Shown here piece by piece: positions 52,912 to 62,817 of a stretch of DNA of 64,000 bases. Each line of letters begins with the position of its first letter. Positions within the stretch are counted from its first letter, which is position 1. The notes beneath the pieces are model-generated. The model searched no databases and was not told the origin of the DNA. It saw only the letters and a program-made list of their open reading frames with translations. The translations under genes and the position numbers were made by a program. Origin of the DNA: an uncultured Acidobacteriia bacterium (lineage in GTDB: Bacteria > Acidobacteriota > Terriglobia > Bryobacterales > Bryobacteraceae); NCBI GenBank assembly GCA_903881085.1, contig CAIRSA010000109.1, forward strand, positions 58,534 through 122,533, written 5' to 3'.

Positions 52912-54309
52912 CTAGGCTGTGCGCCTTCCGCGAATACGTCCTGCGCGGGGCGTAAACCCTTCGTAATGGCGCATGATCAATTGCGCTTCCACCTGATTCA
53001 CCGTATCCATGGCCACACCAACCACGATCAACAACGAAGTACCGCCGAAGTAGAAGTTGACGTTCAAGCCATCAAGCAGCCAGCGGATATTCGGAATCGA
53101 GTCGATAAAGTTACCGATCAGCGGCAAATGCTGCAACTTGATTCCCGAAATCATTATTTCCGGAATCAGACAGAGGATCGCCAGATACAAACCACCAACC
53201 ACGGTAATCTTCGTCAGAATCTTATTCATGTACTCAGCGGTGTTCTTGCCTGGACGAATCCCGGGGATAAACCCGCCATACTTGCGCATGTTGTCGGCTG
53301 CTTCGTTCGGATTAAAAATAATCGAAACGTAGAAGAAGCAGAAGAATACGATGCCGACGATGAACAGCAGGATGTACAGCGGTTCGGAGTGTTGAATGGA
53401 CCGCAGCATCGCGCTCAGATAGGCGTTATCTTTTACAAATTGTACTTGTGTCAGCGTTTGTGGGAAGGTCAGCAAGCTGGATGCGAAGATCACCGGAATC
53501 ACACCGCCGGCGTTTACTTTCAGCGGCAGGTGGGTCGATTGTCCGCCCATCACACGCCGTCCGATCACTCGCTTGGCGTACTGAACGGGGATTCGACGTT
53601 CGCCGCGTTCCACCAGGACAATGAAGGCGACCACAGCAACCATCATGAGGATGATAATGATCATCTGCAGGACGTTCCACTGGCGGGTAACAAATACGTT
53701 CACATAGATGTTTTCAACCGCTTTCGGCAACCCTGCCACGATACCGGCAAAGATCAGCAGCGACATACCGTTTCCGATACCACGCTCAGAGATCTGCTCA
53801 CCCAGCCACATGATGAAAGCCGTACCCGTGGTCAAGCTGATCATCGTCATCAGGATAAAGCCGAACCCCGGATGAATGACGATCCCGTTGCCACCAGTCT
53901 GCAAAGCGGTAGCAATCGTAAAAGCCTGCACCAGCGCCAGGATAACCGTCAGATAGCGCGTCCACTGGGTGATCTTGCGGCGGCCAAGCTCCCCTTCCTT
54001 CTGCAATTTTTCGAGCGTCGGAACGACGATCGTCATCAACTGCAAAATAATCGAGGATGTGATGTAGGGCATAATGCCCAAGGCAAACACAGTGAGCCGC
54101 CGGAACATGCCACCCGAAAAGAGATCGATGAAGCCGAAAAGCGTGCCTTGATTCTGGCGGAAAAGCTCTTCCAACTTCCCGGTATCGATCCCCGGAGTCG
54201 GTACGTGCAAGCCCAGGCGGTACACGGCTAACATGCCGAGAGTAAACAGGATTCGGTTCCGGAGATCCGGAATCCGAAATACGTTTGCGACCGCCTCAAA
54301 AAACTTCAT
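52912..54309 (-). CDS. secY: Preprotein translocase subunit SecY
   Basis: A 465-residue ten-helix channel of the Sec translocon. 'GLHVPTPGIDTG', 'DLFSGGMFRRLTVFALGIMP' (plug region and TM2) and the cytoplasmic loop 'ERGERRIPVQYAKRVIGRRV' are diagnostic. Located between rplO and adk as in the typical spc operon. Confidence 0.98.
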   Translation of the reverse strand: MKFFEAVANVFRIPDLRNRILFTLGMLAVYRLGLHVPTPGIDTGKLEELFRQNQGTLFGFIDLFSGGMFRRLTVFALGIMPYITSSIILQLMTIVVPTLEKLQKEGELGRRKITQWTRYLTVILALVQAFTIATALQTGGNGIVIHPGFGFILMTMISLTTGTAFIMWLGEQISERGIGNGMSLLIFAGIVAGLPKAVENIYVNVFVTRQWNVLQMIIIILMMVAVVAFIVLVERGERRIPVQYAKRVIGRRVMGGQSTHLPLKVNAGGVIPVIFASSLLTFPQTLTQVQFVKDNAYLSAMLRSIQHSEPLYILLFIVGIVFFCFFYVSIIFNPNEAADNMRKYGGFIPGIRPGKNTAEYMNKILTKITVVGGLYLAILCLIPEIMISGIKLQHLPLIGNFIDSIPNIRWLLDGLNVNFYFGGTSLLIVVGVAMDTVNQVEAQLIMRHYEGFTPRAGRIRGRRTA

Positions 54310-54339
54310 ACGCTCTCCAAATTAAAATGCGCTTCCAAC

Positions 54340-54792
54340 TTATGCGCCGGCGGCGCCGACAACAGTCGCGCTGCCGCCCGCTGCCTGAATCTTGTCCATA
54401 GCCGATTTCGAAAACACATGCGCTTCGACTTTGAGCGCGCGCTTCAGGTCGCCGTTGCCGAGGATCTTGAGACCCGCGCCCAGCTTCTTGATCACGCCCA
54501 ATTCCTTCAGCTTATCCACGCTGAACGTATCGCCTTCGAGCTTTTCAAGTAAGCCGACATTGACGACTACGTATTCTTTGCGGAAGATGTTCTTAAAACC
54601 GCGCTTTGGCAGACGGCGGTGAAGGGGCATCTGGCCGCCTTCAAATCCGCGCATCTTTGAATAGCCTGAGATCGAGCGGGCACCTTTGGCGCCGCGGCCC
54701 GAAAACTTGCCGCGCCCGGTACCCATACCCTGCCCGACGCGCTGCTTCTTATGTTTTTGTCCTCGTGGAGGCCGAATGTCGCTTAAATTCAT
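54340..54792 (-). CDS. rplO: 50S ribosomal protein L15
   Basis: A 150-residue protein with the glycine-rich basic N-terminus 'RVGQGMGTGRGKFSGRGAKG' and 'GFEGGQMPLHRRLPKRGFKN', which penetrates 23S rRNA. It is 7 nt downstream of rpmD and 30 nt upstream of secY. Confidence 0.98.
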   Translation of the reverse strand: MNLSDIRPPRGQKHKKQRVGQGMGTGRGKFSGRGAKGARSISGYSKMRGFEGGQMPLHRRLPKRGFKNIFRKEYVVVNVGLLEKLEGDTFSVDKLKELGVIKKLGAGLKILGNGDLKRALKVEAHVFSKSAMDKIQAAGGSATVVGAAGA

Positions 54793-54799
54793 TTTTGTG

Positions 54800-54985
54800 T
54801 TACTCCACTATCTTCAACAGGTGAGGAATCTTCGCCACCATGCCACGGAAGCCAGGCGTGTCGGGCCGGGTTACGGTCCGGTTCATCGTCTTGAGGCCCA
54901 GGCTCTCTACGATCACCTTATGCTTGGTGGGCGTGCAGATGGGGCTTCTTACCAGCTTGATTTTGATTGTCTTTCCGTCTGCCAT
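54800..54985 (-). CDS. rpmD: 50S ribosomal protein L30
   Basis: A 61-residue protein: 'KTIKIKLVRSPICTPTKHKV' and 'GLKTMNRTVTRPDTPGFRGM' are the bacterial L30 pattern. The ATG at 54985 lies one base after the rpsE stop, and gives the family length; the longer open frame upstream lies within rpsE. Confidence 0.95.
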   Translation of the reverse strand: MADGKTIKIKLVRSPICTPTKHKVIVESLGLKTMNRTVTRPDTPGFRGMVAKIPHLLKIVE

Positions 54986-54986
54986 A

Positions 54987-55502
54987 CTAAACCTTTTCCT
55001 GTGCCAAGCCGCGCATGTCTGCAACCGCCTGCTTGTCGCGCAACTGTTCCAGCGCGTCGATGGTTGCTTTCACTACGTTGTGAGGATTGTGCGAACCGAT
55101 GGATTTGGTCAGCACGTTGGGGATTCCCACCGAGGTGATGACGGCACGTACCGGACCGCCGGCGATCACACCGGTTCCTTGCGGAGCCGGCTTCAACAGC
55201 ACAAGACCAGCGCCGAACTTGCCCAACACCTGATGCGAGATCGTTGTTTCAAGCAGGTTAACGTGGCGCAGGTTCTTCTTTGCCGCCTCGATCCCCTTCT
55301 TGATTGCCGCCGGCACTTCTTTTGCCTTGCCGGTGCCGAAGCCAACTACTTTAGCCGCCGGATCGCCTACTACAACCAGAGCCGAAAAGCTCATGTTCTT
55401 ACCGCCCTTAACAACTTTCGTTACGCGGTTAATGGACACGACCTGCTCTTTGAGGTTGAGGGTCGCTGGATCGATGCGTTTCACTGTCGGTGTAGCTGCC
55501 AT
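54987..55502 (-). CDS. rpsE: 30S ribosomal protein S5
   Basis: A 171-residue protein at the mRNA entry and important for accuracy. '[20 protein letters not shown]' and '[20 protein letters not shown]' with '[14 protein letters not shown]' are canonical. It immediately follows rplR. Confidence 0.98.
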   Translation of the reverse strand: MAATPTVKRIDPATLNLKEQVVSINRVTKVVKGGKNMSFSALVVVGDPAAKVVGFGTGKAKEVPAAIKKGIEAAKKNLRHVNLLETTISHQVLGKFGAGLVLLKPAPQGTGVIAGGPVRAVITSVGIPNVLTKSIGSHNPHNVVKATIDALEQLRDKQAVADMRGLAQEKV

Positions 55503-55865
55503 TTAGAACTCCAGTCCTGCTTCGCGGGCCGCGTCGGCCAGCGCTTTCACACGGCCATGATAGAGATAGCCGCCTCGATCGTATACCACTTTCTTGACGC
55601 CCTTTTCCTTGGCGCGGTCGGCAACCAATTTGCCAACTTCCTTGGCACCGGTCAAATTGCCGCCAGCTTTGATGATGCCGGCCTTCTCGTTGGAGGAGGC
55701 CGAGGCGATCGTGTTGCCCGTCGAATCGTCGATGACCTGCGCGTAGATGTGCTTCACGCTGCGGAAAACTGCCAGGCGCGGCTTTTCCGTGGTGCCCTTC
55801 AGCATCTTGCGGATACGAGTATGAATGCGAACTCGTACGTCGTTCTTTGATTTCTTCTTGATCAT
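55503..55865 (-). CDS. rplR: 50S ribosomal protein L18
   Basis: A 120-residue 5S-rRNA-binding protein. '[20 protein letters not shown]' and '[20 protein letters not shown]' are diagnostic. Its start overlaps the rplF stop by one base. Confidence 0.98.
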   Translation of the reverse strand: MIKKKSKNDVRVRIHTRIRKMLKGTTEKPRLAVFRSVKHIYAQVIDDSTGNTIASASSNEKAGIIKAGGNLTGAKEVGKLVADRAKEKGVKKVVYDRGGYLYHGRVKALADAAREAGLEF

Positions 55866-56401
55866 TACTTACTCCCCGCTCCGGTTTTACCGACCTTTTT
55901 CTTCAACTTCTCACCGGTATAGCGGACACCCTTATTCTTATAAGGGTCTGGCGGGCGCAGCGCGCGCATGTTGGCCGAAATCTGGCCCAACATCTGCTTG
56001 TCGCTGCCCGTCAACACCAGGTGCGTCTGTTTGTCGATCTTGCAATCGACGCCCGGAGGCAGGCAGAACTCGATCGAATGTGAATAGCCCAGAGAGAAAA
56101 CGACGACATTACCTTTGACGTCTGCGCGGTAGCCGATGCCGACGATGTCGAGTTCACGAGTGAACCCCGTCGAAACGCCCTGTACCGCATTTGCGGTGAG
56201 AGCGCGCGTCAGTCCGTGCAGCGCCGCATACTGGTCGGTATCGCGCTTCACTTCCAGAACGTTATCTTTCACTTCCAACCGGATCCCATCCGGCACCGGC
56301 ACTGTGAGTTTGCCCTTGGGCCCCTCGACCAGCGCTTCCTTGCCGAGCGTCACTTTGACGCCTTTCGGCAGGGGAATCAGCTTTTTTCCGACTCTAGACA
56401 T
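55865..56401 (-). CDS. rplF: 50S ribosomal protein L6
   Basis: A 178-residue two-domain protein at the factor-binding region. '[16 protein letters not shown]', '[16 protein letters not shown]' and the C-terminal '[20 protein letters not shown]' are typical. 25 nt downstream of rpsH. Confidence 0.98.
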   Translation of the reverse strand: MSRVGKKLIPLPKGVKVTLGKEALVEGPKGKLTVPVPDGIRLEVKDNVLEVKRDTDQYAALHGLTRALTANAVQGVSTGFTRELDIVGIGYRADVKGNVVVFSLGYSHSIEFCLPPGVDCKIDKQTHLVLTGSDKQMLGQISANMRALRPPDPYKNKGVRYTGEKLKKKVGKTGAGSK

Positions 56402-56426
56402 TTAATATCGACTCCGCCAAAATCTC

Positions 56427-56822
56427 TTAGTACACCTGACAGAGCAGTTCGCCGCCAACACGCGCTTTGCGTGCAGCGCTGCCCGTCATAACGCCGCGCG
56501 GAGTGGTGAGGATGTTGATCCCCATGCCGCCCAACACACGCGGAATATCGTCGCTACCTACATAGACTCGGCATCCAGGACGCGAAATGCGCTCGATCTT
56601 CGAGATCACCGGCTGATTCGCAGGCGTGTACTTTAGGTAGATTTTGATTACCTTCTTGACGCCCTCTTCAGCCAGCTTGAAGTTGAGGATATACCCCTCA
56701 TCCTTGAGAATGCGCGCGATTTCCATCTTGAGACGCGAGCCGGGCACGTCCACCTTCGGGTGGCGTGCGATGATCGCATTCCGGATGCGAGTCAGCATGT
56801 CGGCAATTGGATCTGATGTCAT
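56427..56822 (-). CDS. rpsH: 30S ribosomal protein S8
   Basis: A 131-residue central-domain protein, the spc-operon autoregulator in E. coli. 'DPIADMLTRIRNAIIARHPK' and 'GINILTTPRGVMTGSAARKA' are diagnostic. An 81-nt gap separates it from rpsN; nothing clearly structured was identified there. Confidence 0.98.
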   Translation of the reverse strand: MTSDPIADMLTRIRNAIIARHPKVDVPGSRLKMEIARILKDEGYILNFKLAEEGVKKVIKIYLKYTPANQPVISKIERISRPGCRVYVGSDDIPRVLGGMGINILTTPRGVMTGSAARKARVGGELLCQVY

Positions 56823-56903
56823 ATCCTCGTAGTTACCTTTACCTTAAATCTCTTTTTAACAAGTAGCGCAAAACAGAGCCTTCGGCCCCTTGCGCCCTTT
56901 TGT

Positions 56904-57089
56904 TTACCAACTCGACTTCACAACGCCAGGAACTTCGCCGGCGAGCGCCAATTTGCGGAAGCAGATGCGGCACAGGTCGAACTTGCGCAGATAGCCCCGC
57001 GGACGGCCGCAACGGTGGCACCGGTTGCGGTGCCGGCATTCAAACTTCGGCTTCTTGTTATCCTTAGCGATTTTTGCGGTAGTTGCCAT
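56904..57089 (-). CDS. rpsN: 30S ribosomal protein S14, zinc-binding short form
   Basis: A 61-residue type Z S14. Four zinc-ligand cysteines appear in '[20 protein letters not shown]' and '[12 protein letters not shown]', using the CxxC pairs C-x2-C...C-x2-C. The C-terminal '[11 protein letters not shown]' is canonical. It lies between rplE and rpsH as usual. Confidence 0.97.
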   Translation of the reverse strand: MATTAKIAKDNKKPKFECRHRNRCHRCGRPRGYLRKFDLCRICFRKLALAGEVPGVVKSSW

Positions 57090-57116
57090 TCCGTATTTCC
57101 TTTATCCGTCCAGCGC

Positions 57117-57656
57117 CTACTTCGTGAACGGCATGCCCATGTGCTTGAGCAGCGCCATACCTTCGGCATCGGTCTTGGCGGTCGTTGTAATGCAGATGTT
57201 CATTCCCTTGGACTTTTCAACCTTGTTGTAGTCGATCTCGGGGAAAATTAATTGATCCTTGATGCCCAAGGTGTAGTTGCCACGGCCATCGAAGCTCTTC
57301 GACGGCACGCCGCGAAAATCGCGTACGCGCGGCAGACTCACGTTCACCAGGCGGTCGAGGAACTCGTACATGCGGTCGCCACGCAGCGTCACCGCGCACC
57401 CAATCGCCATGCCTTCACGCAATTTGAACGCAGCGATGGATTTCTTCGCCTTGGTCACAACCGGCTTCTGGCCGGCGATCGTGCCCATTTCGTTCACTGC
57501 CGGATCGATCAACTTGGCGTTGCCGCTGGCTTCGCCCAGTCCCATGTTGAGGCAGATCTTTTCCAGCTTCGGCACGGCCATGATGTTTTTGTAACCAAAC
57601 TCTTTCACGAGAGTTGGCACAACCGTTTCTAAATATAGCTTTTTGAGCCTGGCCAT
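57117..57656 (-). CDS. rplE: 50S ribosomal protein L5
   Basis: A 179-residue central-protuberance protein binding 5S rRNA and contacting S13. '[20 protein letters not shown]' and '[20 protein letters not shown]' are diagnostic. 12 nt after rplX. Confidence 0.98.
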   Translation of the reverse strand: MARLKKLYLETVVPTLVKEFGYKNIMAVPKLEKICLNMGLGEASGNAKLIDPAVNEMGTIAGQKPVVTKAKKSIAAFKLREGMAIGCAVTLRGDRMYEFLDRLVNVSLPRVRDFRGVPSKSFDGRGNYTLGIKDQLIFPEIDYNKVEKSKGMNICITTTAKTDAEGMALLKHMGMPFTK

Positions 57657-57668
57657 TTCCTAATCCCT

Positions 57669-58004
57669 TTATTGCTTCTTGTCGAGCACTTCGCCCGTTT
57701 TGCGGGCAACACGCACGCGTCGCGCACCGGCGCCTTCGCCTTCCATCTTGCTGCCGACACGGGTAGCAACTCCGCCGCTGGTCAGCATCATCACGTTGGA
57801 GACGTGAATCATGCTCTCTTTTTCGGCGATGCCACCTTTAACCTGCTTACCGGGGTTGGCGCGTGTGTGACGTTTGATCATTCCGACGCCTTCCACCATA
57901 ACCCGGCCCTTGTCACGATCAACGTCGAGAACACGGCCGGTTTTACCGTTGTCCTTGCCGGCGATCACTTTCACCATATCGTTCTTACGGATCTTGGTCT
58001 TCAT
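57669..58004 (-). CDS. rplX: 50S ribosomal protein L24
   Basis: A 111-residue KOW-domain assembly initiator: '[20 protein letters not shown]' followed by '[18 protein letters not shown]'. It lies 4 nt after rplN. The C-terminus has a short basic stretch '[15 protein letters not shown]'. Confidence 0.97.
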   Translation of the reverse strand: MKTKIRKNDMVKVIAGKDNGKTGRVLDVDRDKGRVMVEGVGMIKRHTRANPGKQVKGGIAEKESMIHVSNVMMLTSGGVATRVGSKMEGEGAGARRVRVARKTGEVLDKKQ

Positions 58005-58008
58005 GTTC

Positions 58009-58377
58009 TTACAGAACCTCCGGCGCGAGCGAGACGATCTTCATGAACTTCTTGTCGCGCAACTCACGCGCCACCGGCCCGAAGACGCGAGTCCCGATCG
58101 GTTCGCCGATTTCGTTGATCAGCACCGCCGCATTCGTATCGAAGCGGATGTAGGTGCCGTCCTTGCGCCGCGTTTCTTTACGCATGCGGACCACAACGCA
58201 ACGAACTACCTTACCTTTTTTAATCGCCGACTCAGGTGACGCTTCTTTCACGGCTGCCGTGATGACGTCCCCAAGGCCTGCCCGCAACCCGAGATCTCCG
58301 CCGCGCGGCAAAATGCAGCAAAGTTTCCGTGCGCCGCTGTTGTCAGCGACCTCGAGCATCGTACGCATCCCAATCAT
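58009..58377 (-). CDS. rplN: 50S ribosomal protein L14
   Basis: A 122-residue beta-barrel protein at the subunit interface. '[20 protein letters not shown]' and '[20 protein letters not shown]' with '[20 protein letters not shown]' are canonical. 66 nt separate it from rpsQ. Confidence 0.98.
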   Translation of the reverse strand: MIGMRTMLEVADNSGARKLCCILPRGGDLGLRAGLGDVITAAVKEASPESAIKKGKVVRCVVVRMRKETRRKDGTYIRFDTNAAVLINEIGEPIGTRVFGPVARELRDKKFMKIVSLAPEVL

Positions 58378-58443
58378 GACGTTCTCCTAAATATCCCTTA
58401 CCTTAACACGCGCGCCAGCCCCAAAGTATCGCTTTGGATCAGA

Positions 58444-58755
58444 CTACGGGTTCAAACGCTCGGCCGCTTCTTTCGGATCGATCGACACCTGCACTGCACG
58501 CCTGACCACGTCCTTCAGGTTCCACCGCTTCAACTTGCTGAGCGGCCGGCATTCCACGATGCGGACGATGTCGCCCGGTTTCGCTGTTTGCGCTTCGTCG
58601 TGGGCATAGAACTTGGTGCGCTTCGTGATGATGCGCTTGTAGAGTGGGTGCGAGGAGCGGTTCGTAACCTGCACCACAATCGTCTTGGTCATCTTGGTGG
58701 ACACCACCTCGCCGACCTTTTCCGTTTTATTGCCAGTGATAATTTCTTCGGCCAT
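58444..58755 (-). CDS. rpsQ: 30S ribosomal protein S17
   Basis: A 103-residue OB-fold protein. 'GEVVSTKMTKTIVVQVTNRS' and 'KFYAHDEAQTAKPGDIVRIV' followed by 'ECRPLSKLKRW' are diagnostic. The C-terminus extends about 15 residues beyond the core. It starts 3 nt after rpmC. Confidence 0.97.
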   Translation of the reverse strand: MAEEIITGNKTEKVGEVVSTKMTKTIVVQVTNRSSHPLYKRIITKRTKFYAHDEAQTAKPGDIVRIVECRPLSKLKRWNLKDVVRRAVQVSIDPKEAAERLNP

Positions 58756-58758
58756 GGT

Positions 58759-58950
58759 TTACTTTCCCTGCCTTTCCCGCAGTAACGTGAGAATGCGGGC
58801 GCGATCCTTTTTCAGATTGCGGTACTTCTTCAGACCTTCAGCCTGGCCCATCGACATCTGGAAGCGGATGCGGAACAACTGCTCCTGAATTTCACCAGCC
58901 TGCTTGTCCAGTTCGACAATATCGAGTTCGCGTAACTTTTCCGCTGTCAT
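58759..58950 (-). CDS. rpmC: 50S ribosomal protein L29
   Basis: A 63-residue two-helix protein at the tunnel exit: 'KLRELDIVELDKQAGEIQEQ' and 'RFQMSMGQAEGLKKYRNLKK'. It lies between rplP (25-nt gap) and rpsQ, the standard order. Confidence 0.96.
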   Translation of the reverse strand: MTAEKLRELDIVELDKQAGEIQEQLFRIRFQMSMGQAEGLKKYRNLKKDRARILTLLRERQGK

Positions 58951-58975
58951 ACTAATATTCCTTAAAAGCGCGCTC

Positions 58976-59392
58976 TTAGAATACCTGCTCGCGCGTGATC
59001 AACTTGCATGGCAGCGAAAGCTTCTGAGCCGCCAACCGCATTGCTTCGGAGGCGATTTCTTTCGAGACGCCTTCCATTTCAAACAGGATCTTGCCCGGGC
59101 GAACTACGCAGACCCATTCGTCCGGAGCACCTTTACCCTTACCCATACGGGTTTCAGCAGGCTTCTTGGTGATCGGCTTGTCGGGGAAAATGCGAATCCA
59201 CACCTTGCCGCCGCGCTTAATGTAGCGAGTCATTGCAATACGGGCCGCTTCGATTTCGCGCGAGCCTACCCAACCGCATCGCATCGCTTTCAGACCAAAA
59301 TCGCCGAAGGACAAGTCTGAACCTCTCCAGGCCTTCCCTTTCATGCGCCCGCGTTGTTGTTTCCGGAATTTAACCTTTTTGGGCATCAGCAT
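58976..59392 (-). CDS. rplP: 50S ribosomal protein L16
   Basis: A 138-residue protein near the peptidyl-transferase centre. '[20 protein letters not shown]' and '[20 protein letters not shown]' with '[20 protein letters not shown]' are diagnostic. An MLM start is drawn; the ATG two codons later is equally possible. 34 nt after rpsC. Confidence 0.97.
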   Translation of the reverse strand: MLMPKKVKFRKQQRGRMKGKAWRGSDLSFGDFGLKAMRCGWVGSREIEAARIAMTRYIKRGGKVWIRIFPDKPITKKPAETRMGKGKGAPDEWVCVVRPGKILFEMEGVSKEIASEAMRLAAQKLSLPCKLITREQVF

Positions 59393-59426
59393 GGCGTTCT
59401 ATTCTCCATTCCCTTTACAAATCTTG

Positions 59427-60380
59427 TTAGTTGTTGCTTTCGCCCGAACCGCTCTCGCCGCCCGCTGGTTTACCTTCCTGTTTCCAGGTTGGCGTAACCG
59501 CAGCGATCGGAGGCATGATCGAAGCGACTGGCCGCGCTGCGGCGTCGCCTTCCAGGGCCGGTGCAGCGGCGGCTACGGGAGCCGGCTGATGCGACGGTGC
59601 CTGATGGGCGCCACGAGGACCACGATCGCCGCCGCGGTCTCCACCACGATCGCCACCACGATCGCCACCGCGGTCTCCACCACGATCGCGACGGTCGCCG
59701 CCGCGCGGCTCACGCCGGCGAGGCTCAGGATCGCCACCGAGCGGCTTGCGGCCGTCTCCGATGATTTCACCCTTATAAACCCAGGTCTTTACGCCGATTA
59801 CGCCGTAGGTCGTATGGGCTTCGGTGAAGCCGTAATCGATGTCGGCGCGCAACGTGTGCAGCGGCAGTTGCCCTTGCAGATACCACTCGCTGCGGGCAAT
59901 TTCGGCGCCGTTTAAGCGACCCGAAACACGAACTTTGATTCCCTTGCAACCGAAGCGTAGAGCGCTGTCCACAGCCTTACGCATTGCGCGGCGGAAGGCC
60001 ACGCGCTTTTCCAGCTGCAATGCGATCGACTCGCTCACCAGCTGGGCATCGAGCTCCGGCTTGTGAACTTCCTGAATGTCGATGAACACGTCGCGCTTGG
60101 TGCGTTTCGCCAGATCCTGCTTCAGCTTTTCGATTTCCGCGCCCTTGCGTCCGATGATGATGCCGGGACGCGAAGTACGGATCGTGATGCGCAACTTGTT
60201 GCCTGGGCGGTCCACTTCGATCGAACTGACACCAGCGGACTTCAGGCGCGCAGTGAGCTCTTCTTTCAGCTTCAGATCTTCCTGCAGCAGCTTGGCGTAG
60301 TCCTGCTTGGCGAACCAGCGCGAGCGCCAGGTCTTGGTGACTCCCAGCCGGAATCCGTACGGATGTACTTTCTGTCCCAT
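59427..60380 (-). CDS. rpsC: 30S ribosomal protein S3 with a long RGGD-repeat tail
   Basis: A 317-residue protein, about 100 residues longer than usual. The core (1-215) has the KH domain with '[20 protein letters not shown]' and '[20 protein letters not shown]'. From about 215 it carries an Arg/Gly/Asp-rich tail (227-253) with six or more RGGD repeats, followed by Ala/Pro/Ser-rich residues. The repeats correspond to a 12-bp tandem DNA repeat at 59622-59702. S3 forms the mRNA entry helicase and would carry this disordered tail on the ribosome surface. Confidence 0.97.
   Translation of the reverse strand: MGQKVHPYGFRLGVTKTWRSRWFAKQDYAKLLQEDLKLKEELTARLKSAGVSSIEVDRPGNKLRITIRTSRPGIIIGRKGAEIEKLKQDLAKRTKRDVFIDIQEVHKPELDAQLVSESIALQLEKRVAFRRAMRKAVDSALRFGCKGIKVRVSGRLNGAEIARSEWYLQGQLPLHTLRADIDYGFTEAHTTYGVIGVKTWVYKGEIIGDGRKPLGGDPEPRRREPRGGDRRDRGGDRGGDRGGDRGGDRGGDRGPRGAHQAPSHQPAPVAAAAPALEGDAAARPVASIMPPIAAVTPTWKQEGKPAGGESGSGESNN
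59622..59702. repeat. 12-bp tandem repeat inside rpsC
   Basis: A near-exact GGTGGCGATCGT-type unit (shown on the coding strand) repeats about six times, encoding Arg-Gly-Gly-Asp each time. Its register matches codon triplets so length changes would not shift the frame. Confidence 0.85.
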
Positions 60381-60381
60381 T

Positions 60382-60717
60382 CTATTTCTCTGCCACCTTC
60401 AAGACGATATGCGATGTACGGCGCTGATAACGATACGCGCGGCCCATGGGTGCGGGCCGGATGCGCTTCTGGCGCGGGCCTTCGTTCACGTATGCCTCGG
60501 ACACCACCAGCTTGTCAACATCGGTCTCGTTCGACTTGCTCTCAGCGTTTGCGATCGCCGAGCGCAATACTTTTTCCACCACCGGCGCAACTCTCTTGTT
60601 GGTAGCGCGCAACGCGGCAATGGCATCGCCGGCTTTCATGCCGCGGATGAGGTCCACTACCAGGCGCGCTTTCTGCGCCGAAATATGAATGTATCTTGCC
60701 TCTGCTCTTGCTTCCAT
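60382..60717 (-). CDS. rplV: 50S ribosomal protein L22
   Basis: A 111-residue tunnel-wall protein. '[20 protein letters not shown]' and '[20 protein letters not shown]' are diagnostic. The ATG at 60717 was chosen; the frame is open upstream but that part lies inside rpsS and does not match the family. Confidence 0.97.
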   Translation of the reverse strand: MEARAEARYIHISAQKARLVVDLIRGMKAGDAIAALRATNKRVAPVVEKVLRSAIANAESKSNETDVDKLVVSEAYVNEGPRQKRIRPAPMGRAYRYQRRTSHIVLKVAEK

Positions 60718-60733
60718 CTTCGTAGGCTCCTGG

Positions 60734-61021
60734 TTATGACGGCTTCGACGACTTCGTATCGGCCTTAGCCGCGTGCCCTTTGAAGGTACGGGTAGGTGAG
60801 AACTCACCCAGCTTGTGGCCCACCATGTTCTCGGTGACATACACCGGAATGAACTTCTTACCGTTGTGCACGGCCACCGTGTGGCCGATGAACTCGGGAC
60901 TGATCGTGGAGCGGCGTGACCACGTACGGACGACCTTCTTCTCGTTTTTCTCGTTCATCGCGACCACCTTCTTTACCAGGTGATCATCGCTGAATGGCCC
61001 TTTTTTTAGCGAACGACTCAT
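60734..61021 (-). CDS. rpsS: 30S ribosomal protein S19
   Basis: A 95-residue head protein. '[20 protein letters not shown]', '[20 protein letters not shown]' and '[20 protein letters not shown]' are canonical. 45 nt after rplB, 16 nt before rplV. Confidence 0.98.
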   Translation of the reverse strand: MSRSLKKGPFSDDHLVKKVVAMNEKNEKKVVRTWSRRSTISPEFIGHTVAVHNGKKFIPVYVTENMVGHKLGEFSPTRTFKGHAAKADTKSSKPS

Positions 61022-61066
61022 ATATTATTCCGTCTTCTCTAATGCGCTTAAATTCTTACGCCACAA

Positions 61067-61897
61067 CTACCGTTTTTTGCTCTTGCGGTTGACAATCCAC
61101 TTATCAGTCCGCTTATTGTTGCGTGTCTTGAAGCCGCGTGTGGGTTGGCCCCAAGGGGTAACAGGATGCCGGCCGCCGCTGGTTTTACCTTCGCCACCAC
61201 CATGCGGGTGATCAACAGGGTTCATTGATACGCCGCGATTGTGTGGCGTCCGGCCCAGCCAGCGAGTGCGTCCCGCTTTACCGAACGATTGATTTTCGTG
61301 CTCGATGTTGCCAACCTGCCCAATCGACGCATAGCACTCAACCAGTACGCGGCGAATTTCACCCGAAGGCAACTTCAGCAGCGCTATGCCGCCTTCCTTC
61401 GAGATCAGCTGTGCCTGCGTTCCGGCCGAACGCGCCATCTGTGCGCCTTTGCCCGGTTTCAGCTCGATGTTGTGAACAATGGTACCAGCCGGGATGTTCT
61501 TGATCGGCAACGAGTTGCCAATCAGAATGTCCGCTTCCGGTCCGCTTGTTACCATCTGGCCAACTTTGATGCCGAGCGGAGCGATGATATAGCGCTTTTC
61601 GCCATCGACGTAGTTGAGCAGAGCGATGCGCGCGCTGCGGTTGGGATCGTATTCGATCGCCGCGACCTTTGCCGGGATGCCGTGCTTGTCGCGCCTGAAG
61701 TCGATTTCGCGGAACGTCTGCTTATGGCCGCCACCGATGAAGCGCGATGATACGCGACCTGTGCTGCTACGGCCGCCGGACTTGCGCTTGCCGAACGTGA
61801 GCGACTTTTCCGGCGTCTGTTTTGTGATTTCCTCACGCGACACCAGCGTCATGAAACGGCGGCTTGGTGTTGTGGGACTGAATTTTTTAAGCGCCAT
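61067..61897 (-). CDS. rplB: 50S ribosomal protein L2
   Basis: A 276-residue protein required for subunit joining and peptidyl transfer. '[20 protein letters not shown]' and '[20 protein letters not shown]' (with the functional His) are diagnostic. 3 nt after rplW. Confidence 0.98.
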   Translation of the reverse strand: MALKKFSPTTPSRRFMTLVSREEITKQTPEKSLTFGKRKSGGRSSTGRVSSRFIGGGHKQTFREIDFRRDKHGIPAKVAAIEYDPNRSARIALLNYVDGEKRYIIAPLGIKVGQMVTSGPEADILIGNSLPIKNIPAGTIVHNIELKPGKGAQMARSAGTQAQLISKEGGIALLKLPSGEIRRVLVECYASIGQVGNIEHENQSFGKAGRTRWLGRTPHNRGVSMNPVDHPHGGGEGKTSGGRHPVTPWGQPTRGFKTRNNKRTDKWIVNRKSKKR

Positions 61898-61900
61898 GGT

Positions 61901-62188
61901 TTAGATCTCCGCGTATTCCGGCATCTTCTCGCCGGCCTTCAATTTCACGTAAGCCTTCTTCCAATCCGAGCGATAGCCACTGAAGCGGCCGCGGCGGCGG
62001 AGTTTGCCTTCGTTGATTACGGTGCGAACGGCGGAAACTTTCACTTTGAACAATTTCTCAACGGCCGCTTTGATCTGGACCTTGTTGGCTTCCGGCGCTA
62101 CTTCGAAGCAGAGAGTGCTCTCTGTCTCTTTCTTGCCTACGCCCTTTTCGGTCACGATCGGACGAAACACTACACTGTGTAGATTCAT
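61901..62188 (-). CDS. rplW: 50S ribosomal protein L23
   Basis: A 95-residue protein at the tunnel exit that docks SRP and trigger factor. 'VVFRPIVTEKGVGKKETEST' and 'KVSAVRTVINEGKLRRRGRF' are typical. One base overlap with rplD. Confidence 0.97.
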   Translation of the reverse strand: MNLHSVVFRPIVTEKGVGKKETESTLCFEVAPEANKVQIKAAVEKLFKVKVSAVRTVINEGKLRRRGRFSGYRSDWKKAYVKLKAGEKMPEYAEI

Positions 62189-62811
62189 TATGCCAAGCCC
62201 TCCGAAAATCTCTTCGCAGCTGACTCGGACAGAATCACGTGCTTATAACGAAGCAGATGGTACGGGTTAACTGCATGACCCTGAAGGAGTTCAACACCTT
62301 CGAGGTTGCGCGAACCGAGCGCCAGGTTGCGATTCTCACCGGTTTCGATGAGCAGCACGGTCTTCGCATCGGATAAGCCGCTCAACGTCTGGCGGAAGCT
62401 CTTCGACTTGTGGTCGGCCAGTTGGAAGTCAGCAACAATCTTCAATTCGCCGTCGCGGAGTTTCGCGCTAAGGGCGGATTTCAGTGCGCCGAGCAACATC
62501 TTTTTCGGCAACTTGTAGCTGTAATCCTTGGGTTGCGGTCCGTGCGTCGTACCGCCATGGCGCCACAGCGGGCTGCGGATCGAACCCATACGGGCGCGGC
62601 CGGTACCCTTCTGCTTCCACAGTTTCTTACCCGAACCAGCTACTTCATGACGCGTTTTGGTCTTCGCAGTACCGCGGCGCAGGCCGGCGGTGTAATTGCG
62701 GACAGCTTCATAGAGCAGCGCCTTGTTTACCTCGGCGGCAAACACTGCGTCTGAGAGCTCCAGTTCGCCAACCTTGTTGTTTTTGAGATCGACTACATCA
62801 ACCTTTGGCAT
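62188..62811 (-). CDS. rplD: 50S ribosomal protein L4
   Basis: A 207-residue protein with the conserved extended loop 'GSGKKLWKQKGTGRARMGSI' followed by 'RSPLWRHGGTTHGP' that lines the tunnel. In E. coli it represses the S10 operon. 6 nt after rplC. Confidence 0.98.
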   Translation of the reverse strand: MPKVDVVDLKNNKVGELELSDAVFAAEVNKALLYEAVRNYTAGLRRGTAKTKTRHEVAGSGKKLWKQKGTGRARMGSIRSPLWRHGGTTHGPQPKDYSYKLPKKMLLGALKSALSAKLRDGELKIVADFQLADHKSKSFRQTLSGLSDAKTVLLIETGENRNLALGSRNLEGVELLQGHAVNPYHLLRYKHVILSESAAKRFSEGLA

Positions 62812-62817
62812 ATCCTG

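Noticed and set aside
52870..54231. A 453-codon open frame on the plus strand
   Set aside because: It is the antisense of secY; the translation is His/Asp/Gln-rich with no family features, while secY is unmistakable.
59622..59702. CRISPR-like or minisatellite array in its own right
   Set aside because: The 12-bp repeat has no spacers and is in frame within rpsC, encoding RGGD units.
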